Shown: positions 1 through 10,306 of the stretch, piece after piece
How positions within the stretch are numbered: the first letter of the stretch is position 1
How the letters are laid out: every line of letters begins with the position of its first letter
Source of the DNA: Croceivirga thetidis
Lineage (GTDB): Bacteria; Bacteroidota; Bacteroidia; Flavobacteriales; Flavobacteriaceae
Assembly (NCBI RefSeq): GCF_012272815.1
Contig: NZ_JAAWWL010000002.1
Coordinates: 1 to 64,000 of the forward strand
Direction: 5' to 3'
Length of the DNA stretch: 64,000 nt
The notes under the pieces: generated by a model
Told to the model about the DNA's origin: nothing
Databases searched by the model: none
What the model saw: only the letters and a program-made list of their open reading frames with translations
Made by a program: the position numbers and the translations under genes

Positions 1-2082
1 GAACCCTTCAGGTACGACCAATGAGTGGATTGTATATTTACCGGCCTCGCTTATTGAGAATACCGGATTTGCATCGAGTCCAGAGATGACCAAATCGTCA
101 CCTGCGGTCAATACGAACAACTGCACGTATCCGTCAGGAACGTTTCCATCACCGTTATAAGTAGCGGAAATCTGAACGCTATCAGCATCAAGACAGATAG
201 GTGTTGCATCGGCTGTCATTGTACCGGACCTTGGGTCGTTAACGGTCACCGTTGCCGTTGCCATGGCCTCACAGCCATCAGCAGTTGTTACGGTCACGGT
301 ATAATCACCGGCCTCTGTCACCTCGATTGAGGTTGTATCGTCACCGGTGTTCCATAGATAGGTTACACCATCGGTTCCTGTAGCGGTCAATGTACCGGTC
401 TCACCTTCACAGATGTCGATATCGTCAACAGTGACCTCAGGAATTTCATTTACTGTTACAGTCACATCTTTTTCTGCCTCGCAATCAGCGCAGTCTTTAA
501 CAGTAACTGTATAGGTAGTTGTTTCATCAGGGGAAACCGTAATTGATTGGGTGGTTTCACCATTTGACCACAAATATTGAATTTCACTTTGTTCTTCGGC
601 AACCTCACATACTAAGTCAAAATTTCCGAACATTTCAGAGCAATTTCCAATAGAACCTCTAGGCCAAGCACCAATTCCATATCCATTACCATCATTACTG
701 GTACCATATCCTATATTCGCATAGGCACTATCCCCACTATTGTAGATAGAGTAAGTATTACCCCCATTTACTTTTAAAGTTCCATTATAGTGGTAGTTAT
801 CAAATTCACCAAGGTTATTTTCGTAACATCTAGCAGTCCAATTGCTTGAAGCATTCTCTTTGAAATCATAGTAATCTATTTCAAGCTCCCCAGTATAATT
901 ACCTCTATAGACCGTTCCAATAATCTTTGCTGTTTGATTTGGAAACTCTAAATAGTACAAATCATTTCCAGCTTTCCATACATCATAATGATTGCTATTG
1001 TTACACTGAAATATAATTCCGGCGCCAGAACCATCAAATATTGAACAAGTTGGATCAGAATCACTTACCTTATATATTTTAGTACCAACGGGATAAGAAC
1101 CATAATCTTCACAGGTTTCACAAGTTGCTTCACCTGAGGCATTTGCGGTCAGGGTAACTTCTTCACCCTCACATATTTCTTCGTCATCAGCATCAACCGT
1201 AAGATTACATTCTACAACTATTTCGAAGTTCAGGGTAATGGTTCCACAAAGTTCACTATAGGTGTTATTGCCTTTATAAGCGGATACTGTAACATGGTGT
1301 TCACCAAGGCCGCCATTCCAATTATAACCATCTTGAGCCCCTCCAGGAAATGTGTAAGGAACAATTGTTTCAAGTTTGGATTCACCGTTAACGGTTAAGT
1401 TCACACTTCCTATATTACCAGAAGTCTCAGCAACGATATAATAATTAGTAGGCAGGTCGGTAATAGTGATATTCTCCCCATCAACAATTGGCCCATAGGC
1501 CCTAGTATCTGTTGTTTGATCATAAATGTATACTCCAGTAAGAGTTCCACATGGGGCGTCATAATGAATATCCGGAGTCTCGCGCATCGAACGTTCTGAA
1601 CATCCAACTTTTAATGCGCAAAGACGATAATTACCTGCAGAACTTGGATAAAAAGTTAATTCAGCAGGATCAGTAGTCCAACTCGTACGTGCTTCAATTC
1701 TTCCATTTACATTTTCGGCCCATAAGAATTGAACTTGATCGCCATAACCATATGGCATACCAGATGCAACAATACTGTTGCCCTCTATGCGTAAAGTTGG
1801 CATGACAATGTCAGAACAGCCGAAAAATGTATTGTTTGAGGTAGCTTGAATAAAGCTGCCATTCTCTAATCTTGGACCAAAATTTGCGGTCGTGTTGTTA
1901 AAATAGCTAAGGACCGAATTAGCACTAATACCTGATAAAAAGTTCAAGCTGTAGCTACTATTGTAGTCCATGTTCACGGAATTCAATGCATTAGCTTCTG
2001 CAGAAAACCCACTGAGGGGCAAAAAGCAAAAAAGCATGCATAAAAAACCTGAATAAAACTGTGAGATGTAGTTTTTCTTCAT
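1..2082 (-). CDS. Large secreted Ig-like/adhesin protein, 3' end outside the window
   Basis: An uninterrupted reading frame of 694 codons begins with ATG at 2082 and runs off the left edge, so only the N-terminal part is present. It opens with a signal peptide (MKKNYISQF, a hydrophobic stretch, cleavage near FSAEA). After a Cys-containing N-terminal region of about 300 residues come Ig-like domains of the type common in flavobacterial surface proteins: 'ICEGE..TLTA', then 'YLWSNGETT' or 'YLWNTGDDTT', then 'YTVTV...C'. The first Ig-like domain appears split by an insertion of about 170 residues (roughly 590-1125) rich in Cys, Tyr, Asn and Gly. The last 75 visible residues (SGTMTADATPICLD...) match a repeat usually found in long tandem arrays, so much more protein probably lies outside. 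Such proteins are normally T9SS cargo or gliding adhesins; the sorting domain is not visible. The 3'-most 470 bases are visibly more GC-rich than the rest. Confidence 0.85.
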   Translation of the reverse strand, partial: MKKNYISQFYSGFLCMLFCFLPLSGFSAEANALNSVNMDYNSSYSLNFLSGISANSVLSYFNNTTANFGPRLENGSFIQATSNNTFFGCSDIVMPTLRIEGNSIVASGMPYGYGDQVQFLWAENVNGRIEARTSWTTDPAELTFYPSSAGNYRLCALKVGCSERSMRETPDIHYDAPCGTLTGVYIYDQTTDTRAYGPIVDGENITITDLPTNYYIVAETSGNIGSVNLTVNGESKLETIVPYTFPGGAQDGYNWNGGLGEHHVTVSAYKGNNTYSELCGTITLNFEIVVECNLTVDADDEEICEGEEVTLTANASGEATCETCEDYGSYPVGTKIYKVSDSDPTCSIFDGSGAGIIFQCNNSNHYDVWKAGNDLYYLEFPNQTAKIIGTVYRGNYTGELEIDYYDFKENASSNWTARCYENNLGEFDNYHYNGTLKVNGGNTYSIYNSGDSAYANIGYGTSNDGNGYGIGAWPRGSIGNCSEMFGNFDLVCEVAEEQSEIQYLWSNGETTQSITVSPDETTTYTVTVKDCADCEAEKDVTVTVNEIPEVTVDDIDICEGETGTLTATGTDGVTYLWNTGDDTTSIEVTEAGDYTVTVTTADGCEAMATATVTVNDPRSGTMTADATPICLDADSVQISATYNGDGNVPDGYVQLFVLTAGDDLVISGLDANPVFSISEAGKYTIHSLVVPEGF

Positions 2083-2583
2083 ATAAAACTTGATGTTAAT
2101 AAACTTTAGTTGTTTTCAAAAAATGAAAATACCAATGGCAGAATGCAGAAAAGTGAAGAGTTGTGGGGCAAAACTTCTGTGTGGGGTGTTTATGTCATAG
2201 GCATTAAAGGGTTAGTGTACATTGCAAATTACTAGCCGAAGCCCCGTCATTAAGATTTATATCGATTAACTGCACAATAAAATCTATCAAAAGCCAATAA
2301 ATTCTTAAAAATGTTAAAAAATGGTAACGATTAGTGTTAATTATAGTTCGGTAAAAAACACATTAGTATCGATAAGTGTCTGATTTTAATGTATTTGTAC
2401 TTAGCAAAATCTTTTAAGAATTTCAGATTTTTAACTTAAAAAAGTAGGAAAAAGAGGTGTATTTAATATTAAAAACTGTCAAAATTTAGAAGGAAAAAAT
2501 TAAAAAAAAATATAAATCTTAATTGCATGATTGCTCCGAACTGAATAGCAGATTTGATACTTTTCAAATTGTTATTTTTGGCC
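2083..2583. other. AT-rich divergent spacer between the adhesin gene and guaA
   Basis: This spacer of about 500 bases separates two divergent genes and is strongly AT-rich with several poly-A/T runs. Apart from the guaA promoter at its right end I see no gene, RNA or clear hairpin. It probably also holds the promoter of the leftward adhesin gene, but no exact TAnnTTTG box is evident close to that start. Confidence 0.6.
2573..2580 (+). promoter_or_regulatory. Predicted -7 promoter box of guaA (TATTTTTG)
   Basis: An exact match to the Bacteroidota -7 consensus TAnnTTTG. A TTTG at 2553-2556 could serve as the -33 element. Only three bases separate the box from the ATG at 2584, so transcription should start at or next to the A of the start codon, giving a leaderless mRNA. 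Confidence 0.6.
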
Positions 2584-4116
2584 ATGCAAAATCAGGTTTT
2601 AATTTTAGATTTTGGGTCGCAATACACTCAATTAATTGCCAGAAGGGTACGAGAGCTTAATATCTATTCTGAGATTAAGCCATTTAGTTCGTTACCAAGT
2701 AATCTGGATGCTTATCAAGCAGTTATTTTGTCAGGATCTCCTTATTCAGTTAGAGCTGAAGACGCACCACACCCTGATTTAGAGAAGATTAAGGGGGTTA
2801 AACCTTTACTCGGAATTTGTTATGGCGCACAGTATTTGGCTCATTTTAATGGTGGTAATGTAGCACCGTCTGCAACACGTGAATATGGCAGGGCAAATCT
2901 TTCAACTGTCTTGAATGAAGACGTATTTCTTGACGGGATTTCAGCGGGGAGCCAAGTTTGGATGAGCCATAGTGATACGATAAAGCAATTGCCTGAGAAT
3001 GGGGTTTTATTGGCAAGTACACATGATGTTGAGAATGCTGCATACCGCATAAAGGGAGAAGAAACTTATGGAATACAATTTCACCCAGAAGTCTACCATA
3101 CGAAAGATGGTAGTAAGATTCTTGAGAATTTTCTAGTCAAAATTGCTGGTATAAAACAAGATTGGACTCCAAAGGCATTTATTGAAACAACAATAAACGA
3201 GCTTAAAGAAACAATTGGAAATGAGCAGGTCATTTTAGGATTGTCAGGAGGAGTGGATAGTAGTGTTGCAGCAATGCTTTTGCACAGAGCAATTGGCAGT
3301 CGGCTGCATTGCATTTTCGTCAATAACGGGTTGTTGCGCAAGAATGAATTCAATAGTGTTTTGGAGCAATATAAGGACTTGGGCCTTAATGTGAAGGGGG
3401 TTGATGCTTCGGCACGTTTTTTGGAAGCCCTTAAAGGTGAAAGTGACCCAGAGGGTAAGCGAAAAATCATAGGTCGCACTTTTATCGATGTTTTTGATGA
3501 TGAATCTCAGATGGTGGAAAACGCAAAATGGTTGGCGCAAGGAACCATTTATCCTGATAGGATTGAATCGGTTTCTGCTAGTGGAGGCCCATCGGCAACC
3601 ATTAAGAGTCATCATAATGTAGGTGGTTTGCCTGATTATATGAAGCTAAAAATAGTTGAGCCTTTACAATTGTTATTTAAGGATGAAGTACGTAGAGTTG
3701 GTCGCAGTTTGGGAATGCCAAGTGATATACTTGGTAGACACCCTTTTCCCGGTCCAGGATTAGGAATTCGTATTTTGGGAGATATTACGGAAGAAAAGGT
3801 AACGATGTTGCAAGAAGTGGATGCTATTTTTATAAGTAGTCTTAAGGAAAACGGTCTTTATGACCAGGTTTGGCAAGCTGGAGCCATATTATTACCTGTT
3901 AATAGCGTCGGAGTAATGGGTGATGAACGTACATATGAACAATGTGTGGCATTAAGAGCGGTAGAAAGTACTGACGGAATGACCGCGGATTGGGTCAATT
4001 TACCTTATGAGTTTTTACAAAAAGTCTCAAATACAATAATTAACAGGGTTAAAGGCGTTAATAGAGTGGTGTATGATATTAGTTCGAAACCGCCTGCCAC
4101 TATAGAATGGGAATGA
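2584..4116 (+). CDS. guaA: GMP synthase (glutamine-hydrolysing)
   Basis: Converts XMP to GMP using glutamine and ATP, the last step of guanine nucleotide synthesis, in the cytoplasm. The 510-residue protein has the usual length. The N-terminal class I glutamine amidotransferase domain shows the nucleophile elbow GICYGAQ (Cys79) and the FHPE motif of the catalytic His/Glu. The ATP-pyrophosphatase domain follows with the PP-loop SGGVDSS near residue 220, then the C-terminal dimerisation domain ending [10 protein letters not shown] chose ATG 2584 ([16 protein letters not shown]) because the family begins there; an upstream in-frame start at 2554 would place the promoter box inside the gene. The stop TGA overlaps the next gene's ATG at 4113 (ATGA), suggesting a two-gene operon. 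Confidence 0.97.
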   Translation: MQNQVLILDFGSQYTQLIARRVRELNIYSEIKPFSSLPSNLDAYQAVILSGSPYSVRAEDAPHPDLEKIKGVKPLLGICYGAQYLAHFNGGNVAPSATREYGRANLSTVLNEDVFLDGISAGSQVWMSHSDTIKQLPENGVLLASTHDVENAAYRIKGEETYGIQFHPEVYHTKDGSKILENFLVKIAGIKQDWTPKAFIETTINELKETIGNEQVILGLSGGVDSSVAAMLLHRAIGSRLHCIFVNNGLLRKNEFNSVLEQYKDLGLNVKGVDASARFLEALKGESDPEGKRKIIGRTFIDVFDDESQMVENAKWLAQGTIYPDRIESVSASGGPSATIKSHHNVGGLPDYMKLKIVEPLQLLFKDEVRRVGRSLGMPSDILGRHPFPGPGLGIRILGDITEEKVTMLQEVDAIFISSLKENGLYDQVWQAGAILLPVNSVGVMGDERTYEQCVALRAVESTDGMTADWVNLPYEFLQKVSNTIINRVKGVNRVVYDISSKPPATIEWE

Positions 4117-6272
4117 AAAAAAAGAAAATACTTCAGAATTTAATTCTGGCTCTTTTCTCCTTTACGGCAATGAACGGCGTTGCTCAAGAGAAATATGTGA
4201 GCCATGAAGTTCTGCCTGGAGAAACGATTTACAGTATCTCCAAAAAATACAAGGTTACACCTTATTCTATTCTTCAACGAAACCCAGACATAAAAGACGT
4301 TGAAGAAATCAAGCCGCAGACTATCTTAATAATTCCAGTTGCCAATAGGTCCAATTCAATTTCTGCAAAAAAGAATGGTCAGACGCTACCGCAAATAGAG
4401 CCCTTAGGATTCAAAAAGCATAAGGTTAGAAAGCGGGAAACTTTTGAAAGCATACTTTTTAAGTATGGAATTTCAGAACAGCAGCTGAAAAGGTATAATG
4501 CTGAATTGTATGCCGAACCTCTCAAAAAAGGTATGGTTTTGCAAATTCCTGAGTACCCAAAAACGGATGCTACGGAAGAAAGAGAGTTAGAGTTTGACAA
4601 CTACATTGTAAAGCCCAAAGAAACTCGATGGAGCATTGCCCATAAATTTGGTATTTCGTTGGATAGCCTAGCTGCTTTAAATCCAGATCTCCCAATAAAT
4701 AGCAGTTATTTAGCTGATGGCCAATCCTTGAAGGTACCTCGCCCAAAAGGAGATAGTCTAGATGAACAAGAGGTTATTCTTTATGAATCTTACACAGTTC
4801 CAAAATCAATAGGTTTATATAGGGTCTCACAGAATTATGATATATCGGTTGATTCAATTATGCGTCTTAACCCGCAGATTGCAGAAGCTGGCGGTTTGAA
4901 AGAGGGCATGGTTTTAAGATTGCCCAAGCCGACTTCAAAAAATGAGTTGATAAACACTGACAACTATATTTTTCATGTTGTCAAACCAAAACAAAATATT
5001 TTCCGACTTACACAAGAATTAAAGATTTCTCGAGATTCATTGTACTTATTGAATCCCGAGTTGGAAAATGGCCTCAAGGCAGGAATGATTCTGAAATTAC
5101 CCAAAACCAAGGCTAAACAGCTCGAGGTCAAAAACTCTTTGGTTATGGAGCAAATAAATTTGGTGGATAGCATAGATGTGGCCAATCGACCTAATTTAGT
5201 TTTTATGTTACCTTTCAGATTGGATAGAATCAATTTTTCAGATAATGAGAAAACAGAAGCACAAGTAAAAACGAGAAAGGATATTCGCTATTCAATGGGC
5301 TTATATACCGGAGCATTGATTGCTTTAGATTCTATTAAAAAACTCGGGTTGTCTGTAAATGCAAGGTTCATTGATACCGAAAATGATAGTCTAAAGGTAA
5401 ATGCCGCTTTAGTTCCAGAATCATTGATTGGAGTGGATGCCATAGTTGGACCTGTTTTTCCTAGTTTATTGGGAGAGATTGCTGCAAAAAGTTCTAGTGC
5501 AGAAGTACCTTTGGTTGTTCCTTTTGCTTCAGAAAGCAGCTATCAATTCAACAACATATTTTTTAGTTCACCAAAGGATGCCGTGCTGCGTGATAAATTA
5601 CTTGATTATGTTGAAAGCCAGCGAACAACTGAAGAAATTATAGTTATTGCAGATGCCAAACATCAAGTTGCAAGAGATAGTATACTGAGTAAATTTCCAA
5701 GGGCAAGAAGCGCAAAAATGAGTGCGGATGGTTCACTACATCTTGTCGATTTTGAAGATATGTTACTCGATGATACCACCTATTGGATTTTTGTTGAAAC
5801 CAACGACCAAAATTTGGTTTCGAGTATATCATCCATTCTAAATGCAAAGAATTCTGAAGAATTGTACACTGTAAGAATGTTTACTACAAATTATAATAGT
5901 GCTTTTGAATCTGAATCAGTATCAAGGCCTCATTTGTCAAATCTGGAATTTACCTTCCCTTCAGCTTTTAGGGAAGTAGAGGATGATAGTTTTACAAAAG
6001 CATACCGAAAGAAGTTTGGTTATAGACCGGATAGATATGCAGTACGTGGTTTTGATATCACGTATGACTTACTCCTTAAGTTAGCGCACAAGAAAAATTT
6101 ATTTGCAACCTCTCAGATAATCGGACAGACCGAATATAGTGGAAATCGTTTCGATTATGTCAATCGCTGGATGTCAGGCTATTATAATACAGCTAGTTAT
6201 TTGATGAAATATCAGGATCTAAGATTAATGGAAATCAAGGAAAATGAGATTAAGGGTAACGCATCTAGATAA
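4113..6272 (+). CDS. LysM-repeat protein with PBP1-like ligand-binding domain
   Basis: A 719-residue exported protein. A signal peptide ([17 protein letters not shown]..., cleavage after GVAQ) is followed by about five LysM-type repeats, the first three clear (for example '[15 protein letters not shown]' and '[15 protein letters not shown]'), the last two diverged. From about residue 350 the protein resembles a type I periplasmic binding protein fold ('VFMLPFRLD', '[12 protein letters not shown]', '[12 protein letters not shown]'). LysM binds peptidoglycan; the second part probably binds a ligand or a cell-wall partner, but no specific function is established. The start at 4113 overlaps the guaA stop; ATG 4107, two codons upstream, is also possible. 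The pairing with guaA recurs in flavobacteria and probably reflects co-transcription rather than shared function. Confidence 0.9.
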   Translation: MKKKKILQNLILALFSFTAMNGVAQEKYVSHEVLPGETIYSISKKYKVTPYSILQRNPDIKDVEEIKPQTILIIPVANRSNSISAKKNGQTLPQIEPLGFKKHKVRKRETFESILFKYGISEQQLKRYNAELYAEPLKKGMVLQIPEYPKTDATEERELEFDNYIVKPKETRWSIAHKFGISLDSLAALNPDLPINSSYLADGQSLKVPRPKGDSLDEQEVILYESYTVPKSIGLYRVSQNYDISVDSIMRLNPQIAEAGGLKEGMVLRLPKPTSKNELINTDNYIFHVVKPKQNIFRLTQELKISRDSLYLLNPELENGLKAGMILKLPKTKAKQLEVKNSLVMEQINLVDSIDVANRPNLVFMLPFRLDRINFSDNEKTEAQVKTRKDIRYSMGLYTGALIALDSIKKLGLSVNARFIDTENDSLKVNAALVPESLIGVDAIVGPVFPSLLGEIAAKSSSAEVPLVVPFASESSYQFNNIFFSSPKDAVLRDKLLDYVESQRTTEEIIVIADAKHQVARDSILSKFPRARSAKMSADGSLHLVDFEDMLLDDTTYWIFVETNDQNLVSSISSILNAKNSEELYTVRMFTTNYNSAFESESVSRPHLSNLEFTFPSAFREVEDDSFTKAYRKKFGYRPDRYAVRGFDITYDLLLKLAHKKNLFATSQIIGQTEYSGNRFDYVNRWMSGYYNTASYLMKYQDLRLMEIKENEIKGNASR

Positions 6273-6397
6273 ACAAACTATTTTAAATTTTATGGTCTGA
6301 AGTTGAATGTATTTTTGAACTACGTAGAGCGATACTTCAAAAATCAGCTTGTACTATAAACGCTCATTCTAATTATTTTAAATACCCCTGACACCCG

Positions 6398-6946
6398 ATG
6401 GTATCAAAGCTTATGTTTCTATATTTTCTTTTAGGTATTGTCTATATGACCAATGCCCAAAAGAATGGTGAAGAGGTGATACCTTGGTCTGAAGAAAGAC
6501 GCCTTTCATGGTCTGATTTTAAAGGTGAGGTGCCCCGAGATGCCATGGCAGCTGCAACCACGGCCAGTGGAATTAGTTATAAATATTCGGCCAATCTAAT
6601 GTTCAATGAGGTAAACTTGGATTTTGAAGTGAATACCTACTTTTATCCTGATGGGTCTTGGTACAAACCGGATATTTGCGATAGCACGGTGTTGGCTCAC
6701 GAACAACTACATTTCGACATTACCGAACTTTTTGCACGTAAGATGCGGAAAAGATTACGACAGTCTACTTTTTCAGACAATGTTAAAGCAGAAGTAAGGG
6801 ATATCTACAATACAATTTTAGCTGAATTGAATGCCTTTCAAGAACGTTATGATTGGGAAACTGATTTTTCTCGAAAACATGAAGCGCAAAAGCGCTGGAA
6901 GGAAAGGGTATGGGCGCAACTGGCTGTTTATGAGCCAGAAAAATAA
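6398..6946 (+). CDS. DUF922-like secreted putative Zn-protease
   Basis: A 182-residue exported protein with a short signal peptide ending near TNAQ. The motif 'VLAHEQLHFDITELFARK' is an HExxH-like zinc-site arrangement, here H-E-Q-L-H, and matches the DUF922 family of putative metal-dependent proteases; 'RRLSWSDFKGEVP' near the N-terminus is also typical. The region upstream (6273-6397) has no obvious terminator or exact promoter box. A slightly later start (MFLYFL, 6413) would also keep the signal peptide. No substrate is known. Confidence 0.8.
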   Translation: MVSKLMFLYFLLGIVYMTNAQKNGEEVIPWSEERRLSWSDFKGEVPRDAMAAATTASGISYKYSANLMFNEVNLDFEVNTYFYPDGSWYKPDICDSTVLAHEQLHFDITELFARKMRKRLRQSTFSDNVKAEVRDIYNTILAELNAFQERYDWETDFSRKHEAQKRWKERVWAQLAVYEPEK

Positions 6947-6986
6947 AACTATATTTTGTTTACGCTAGCCTCGAACAAAGACGATA

Positions 6987-7400
6987 TCAAACTCTATCTT
7001 TAACGGGAATTACAAATTTCAGTCCTGACCAAGTTGCATCTACTGCACAGACTTTTACATCTACTAAACCGATGTTTAACCCAAATGACCGAACAATATT
7101 GCCATCTAGGTTTGTGTCAATTTTTGCAGCTTTTTTTGGCCATGACACCCAAACCATCCCGTCTTGTTTGATTTCTTTGGCCAGATTAGGTAATAGCTCT
7201 TCCAGTTCTTTCCTTTCTTTGGTAAAAAAATGAATGAAGTTTTTTAAAACAGCTGAGTTTTCAGTGATTAGCAAACCAGAAGGTAGCTCATCAAAAAGTT
7301 CGAAATAATTTGTTGGAGGATTTACCAATTTGATTTTGTATCCCTCTTTTAGTCCTAACTTTTTGACTAAAGGTGTGGCAGAATACCCAGCTGATTTCAT
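6987..7400 (-). CDS. DUF3052 family protein
   Basis: A 137-residue cytoplasmic protein beginning MKSAGYSATPLVKKLGLKEG. The opening 'GYS.TPL.KKLG.K.G' and the later 'DGMVWVSWPKKAAK' are hallmarks of the DUF3052 family, small proteins of unknown biochemical role. It starts 9 bases after the end of the upstream isomerase-like gene and is probably co-transcribed with it. It converges on the DUF922 gene with a 40-base gap. Confidence 0.85.
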   Translation of the reverse strand: MKSAGYSATPLVKKLGLKEGYKIKLVNPPTNYFELFDELPSGLLITENSAVLKNFIHFFTKERKELEELLPNLAKEIKQDGMVWVSWPKKAAKIDTNLDGNIVRSFGLNIGLVDVKVCAVDATWSGLKFVIPVKDRV

Positions 7401-7409
7401 TTAACCACT

Positions 7410-8273
7410 TTAGACATCACAGCGTTTTAAGGCATCCTTTAATGCCTCGATTTTATCTTCCCAGGTTACTACAAATTCCTGGGCTACATGGCCAGTGAAT
7501 CCAGTATCCAAAATCGCTTGCATTATTGCTGGATAATATAACTCTTGGCTTTCATCAATTTCATTACGACCAGGTACGCCAGCAGTATGGTAGTGTCCAA
7601 AATATTGATGATAGTTTTTAATGGTATTGATAATATCACCTTCCTGTACTTGCATGTGATATATATCGTAAAGCAATTTGAAGTTTTCGCTACCCAGCCT
7701 TCTGCAGAGTTCAACTCCCCAAATTGAACTATCACACATATAATCAGGATGGTTTTGTTGATTGAAAAGCTCCATTTGAATGACCACTCCATGTCTCTCT
7801 GCAAGCGGAATTATTTGTGATAATCCTTCGAAACAATTCTGTAAGCCTACATAATCATCCATACCTCTCCTGTTGCCGCTAAAGCAAATGAGATTTGTAT
7901 AACCTGCTTCCGCAACTTTTGGAATGATATCGGTATAATTTTTAATTAGTTCATCATGATATTTGGGGTCATTCCAGCCTTCGGTCAAACTAATTTCAGC
8001 CCCATTGCACATAGAGCATTCGATGTTGTATTTTTTTAATAATGGCCAATCATCAGGCCCTATTAAATCGATGGCTTTAACCCCTAGGTCGTTTAGGATC
8101 GCAAGAAATTCTTCCAGTGGGTAGGTATCAAAACACCATTGGCAAACGCTATGGTTTATATTTCCTTTTAAAACAAAATCGCCCATTGGTTTATAAGGTT
8201 GGCTTTGCGCGTTGGTTGCCATTACCCCCGCTGAAGCCATTAATGATGTAGAAAGAAAATTTCTTCTTTTCAT
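7410..8273 (-). CDS. Hydroxypyruvate isomerase-like TIM-barrel protein with Tat signal
   Basis: A 287-residue protein of the sugar phosphate isomerase/epimerase (xylose isomerase-like TIM barrel) superfamily, closest to hydroxypyruvate isomerase (Hyi). Metal-binding acidic and His residues sit in 'VIQMELFNQ', 'LLYDIYHMQVQEGD' and 'HVAQEFVV'. The N-terminus has a twin-arginine motif (KRRNFLSTS) followed by a hydrophobic Ala-rich segment ending NAQS, so export in folded form by Tat is predicted, as for many Bacteroidota members of this superfamily. The real substrate may be another keto sugar. It is the first gene of a pair with the DUF3052 gene. Confidence 0.85.
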   Translation of the reverse strand: MKRRNFLSTSLMASAGVMATNAQSQPYKPMGDFVLKGNINHSVCQWCFDTYPLEEFLAILNDLGVKAIDLIGPDDWPLLKKYNIECSMCNGAEISLTEGWNDPKYHDELIKNYTDIIPKVAEAGYTNLICFSGNRRGMDDYVGLQNCFEGLSQIIPLAERHGVVIQMELFNQQNHPDYMCDSSIWGVELCRRLGSENFKLLYDIYHMQVQEGDIINTIKNYHQYFGHYHTAGVPGRNEIDESQELYYPAIMQAILDTGFTGHVAQEFVVTWEDKIEALKDALKRCDV

Positions 8274-8320
8274 AATAAGGTAGTTGGTTATTGATGTAAG
8301 GTACTATTTTAGGGACTGAA

Positions 8321-8557
8321 ATGGAAATCAAGCCAGATATAAAAAAACTACTGGAGTTAGCGCACTATAAAATGCCCTTCGGTAAATATAAAGACCGTTA
8401 TCTAGTCGATTTACCGATTGCCTACTTGGTCTGGTTTAAACAAAAAGGATTTCCTAAGGGCAATTTGGGTAATCATATGCAAACCATGTTGGATTTGAAA
8501 TCAGATGGGCTCGAACCAATGATTCGAAAAATTCGACAAGATTTTCCTCGGGAATAA
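8321..8557 (+). CDS. DUF3820 family small protein
   Basis: A 78-residue protein. 'MPFGKYKDRYLVDLPIAYLVWF' is the DUF3820 signature (M-P-F-G-K-x-K-x-x-x-L-x-D-L-P-x-x-Y-L-x-W). Some relatives are annotated as quorum-sensing-regulated factors, but no activity is established. It lies 47 bases from the divergent isomerase gene and 54 bases upstream of pyrG. Confidence 0.85.
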   Translation: MEIKPDIKKLLELAHYKMPFGKYKDRYLVDLPIAYLVWFKQKGFPKGNLGNHMQTMLDLKSDGLEPMIRKIRQDFPRE

Positions 8558-8569
8558 TTTTCATTCTGA

Positions 8570-10257
<1,688 letters not shown>

Positions 10258-10262
10258 GGACA

Positions 10263-10270
10263 TATATTTG
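10263..10270 (+). promoter_or_regulatory. Predicted -7 promoter box of yidC (TATATTTG)
   Basis: An exact TAnnTTTG match, with TTTG at 10237-10240 as a plausible -33 element 22 bases upstream. It predicts a 5' leader of about 32 bases for yidC. Confidence 0.55.
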
Positions 10271-10306
10271 CGAGCTGACTAAACCAACAGACGGAAACAC
10301 AATTTC

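Noticed and set aside
1410-1607. A 65-codon antisense-frame protein near the left edge
   Set aside because: It lies inside the continuous adhesin frame 1-2082 on the same strand in another phase, with no recognisable features.
2083-2553. Possible riboswitch or small RNA in the long spacer upstream of guaA
   Set aside because: No stable conserved-looking helices or purine-aptamer elements were visible, and the guaA promoter lies at the very end of the spacer.
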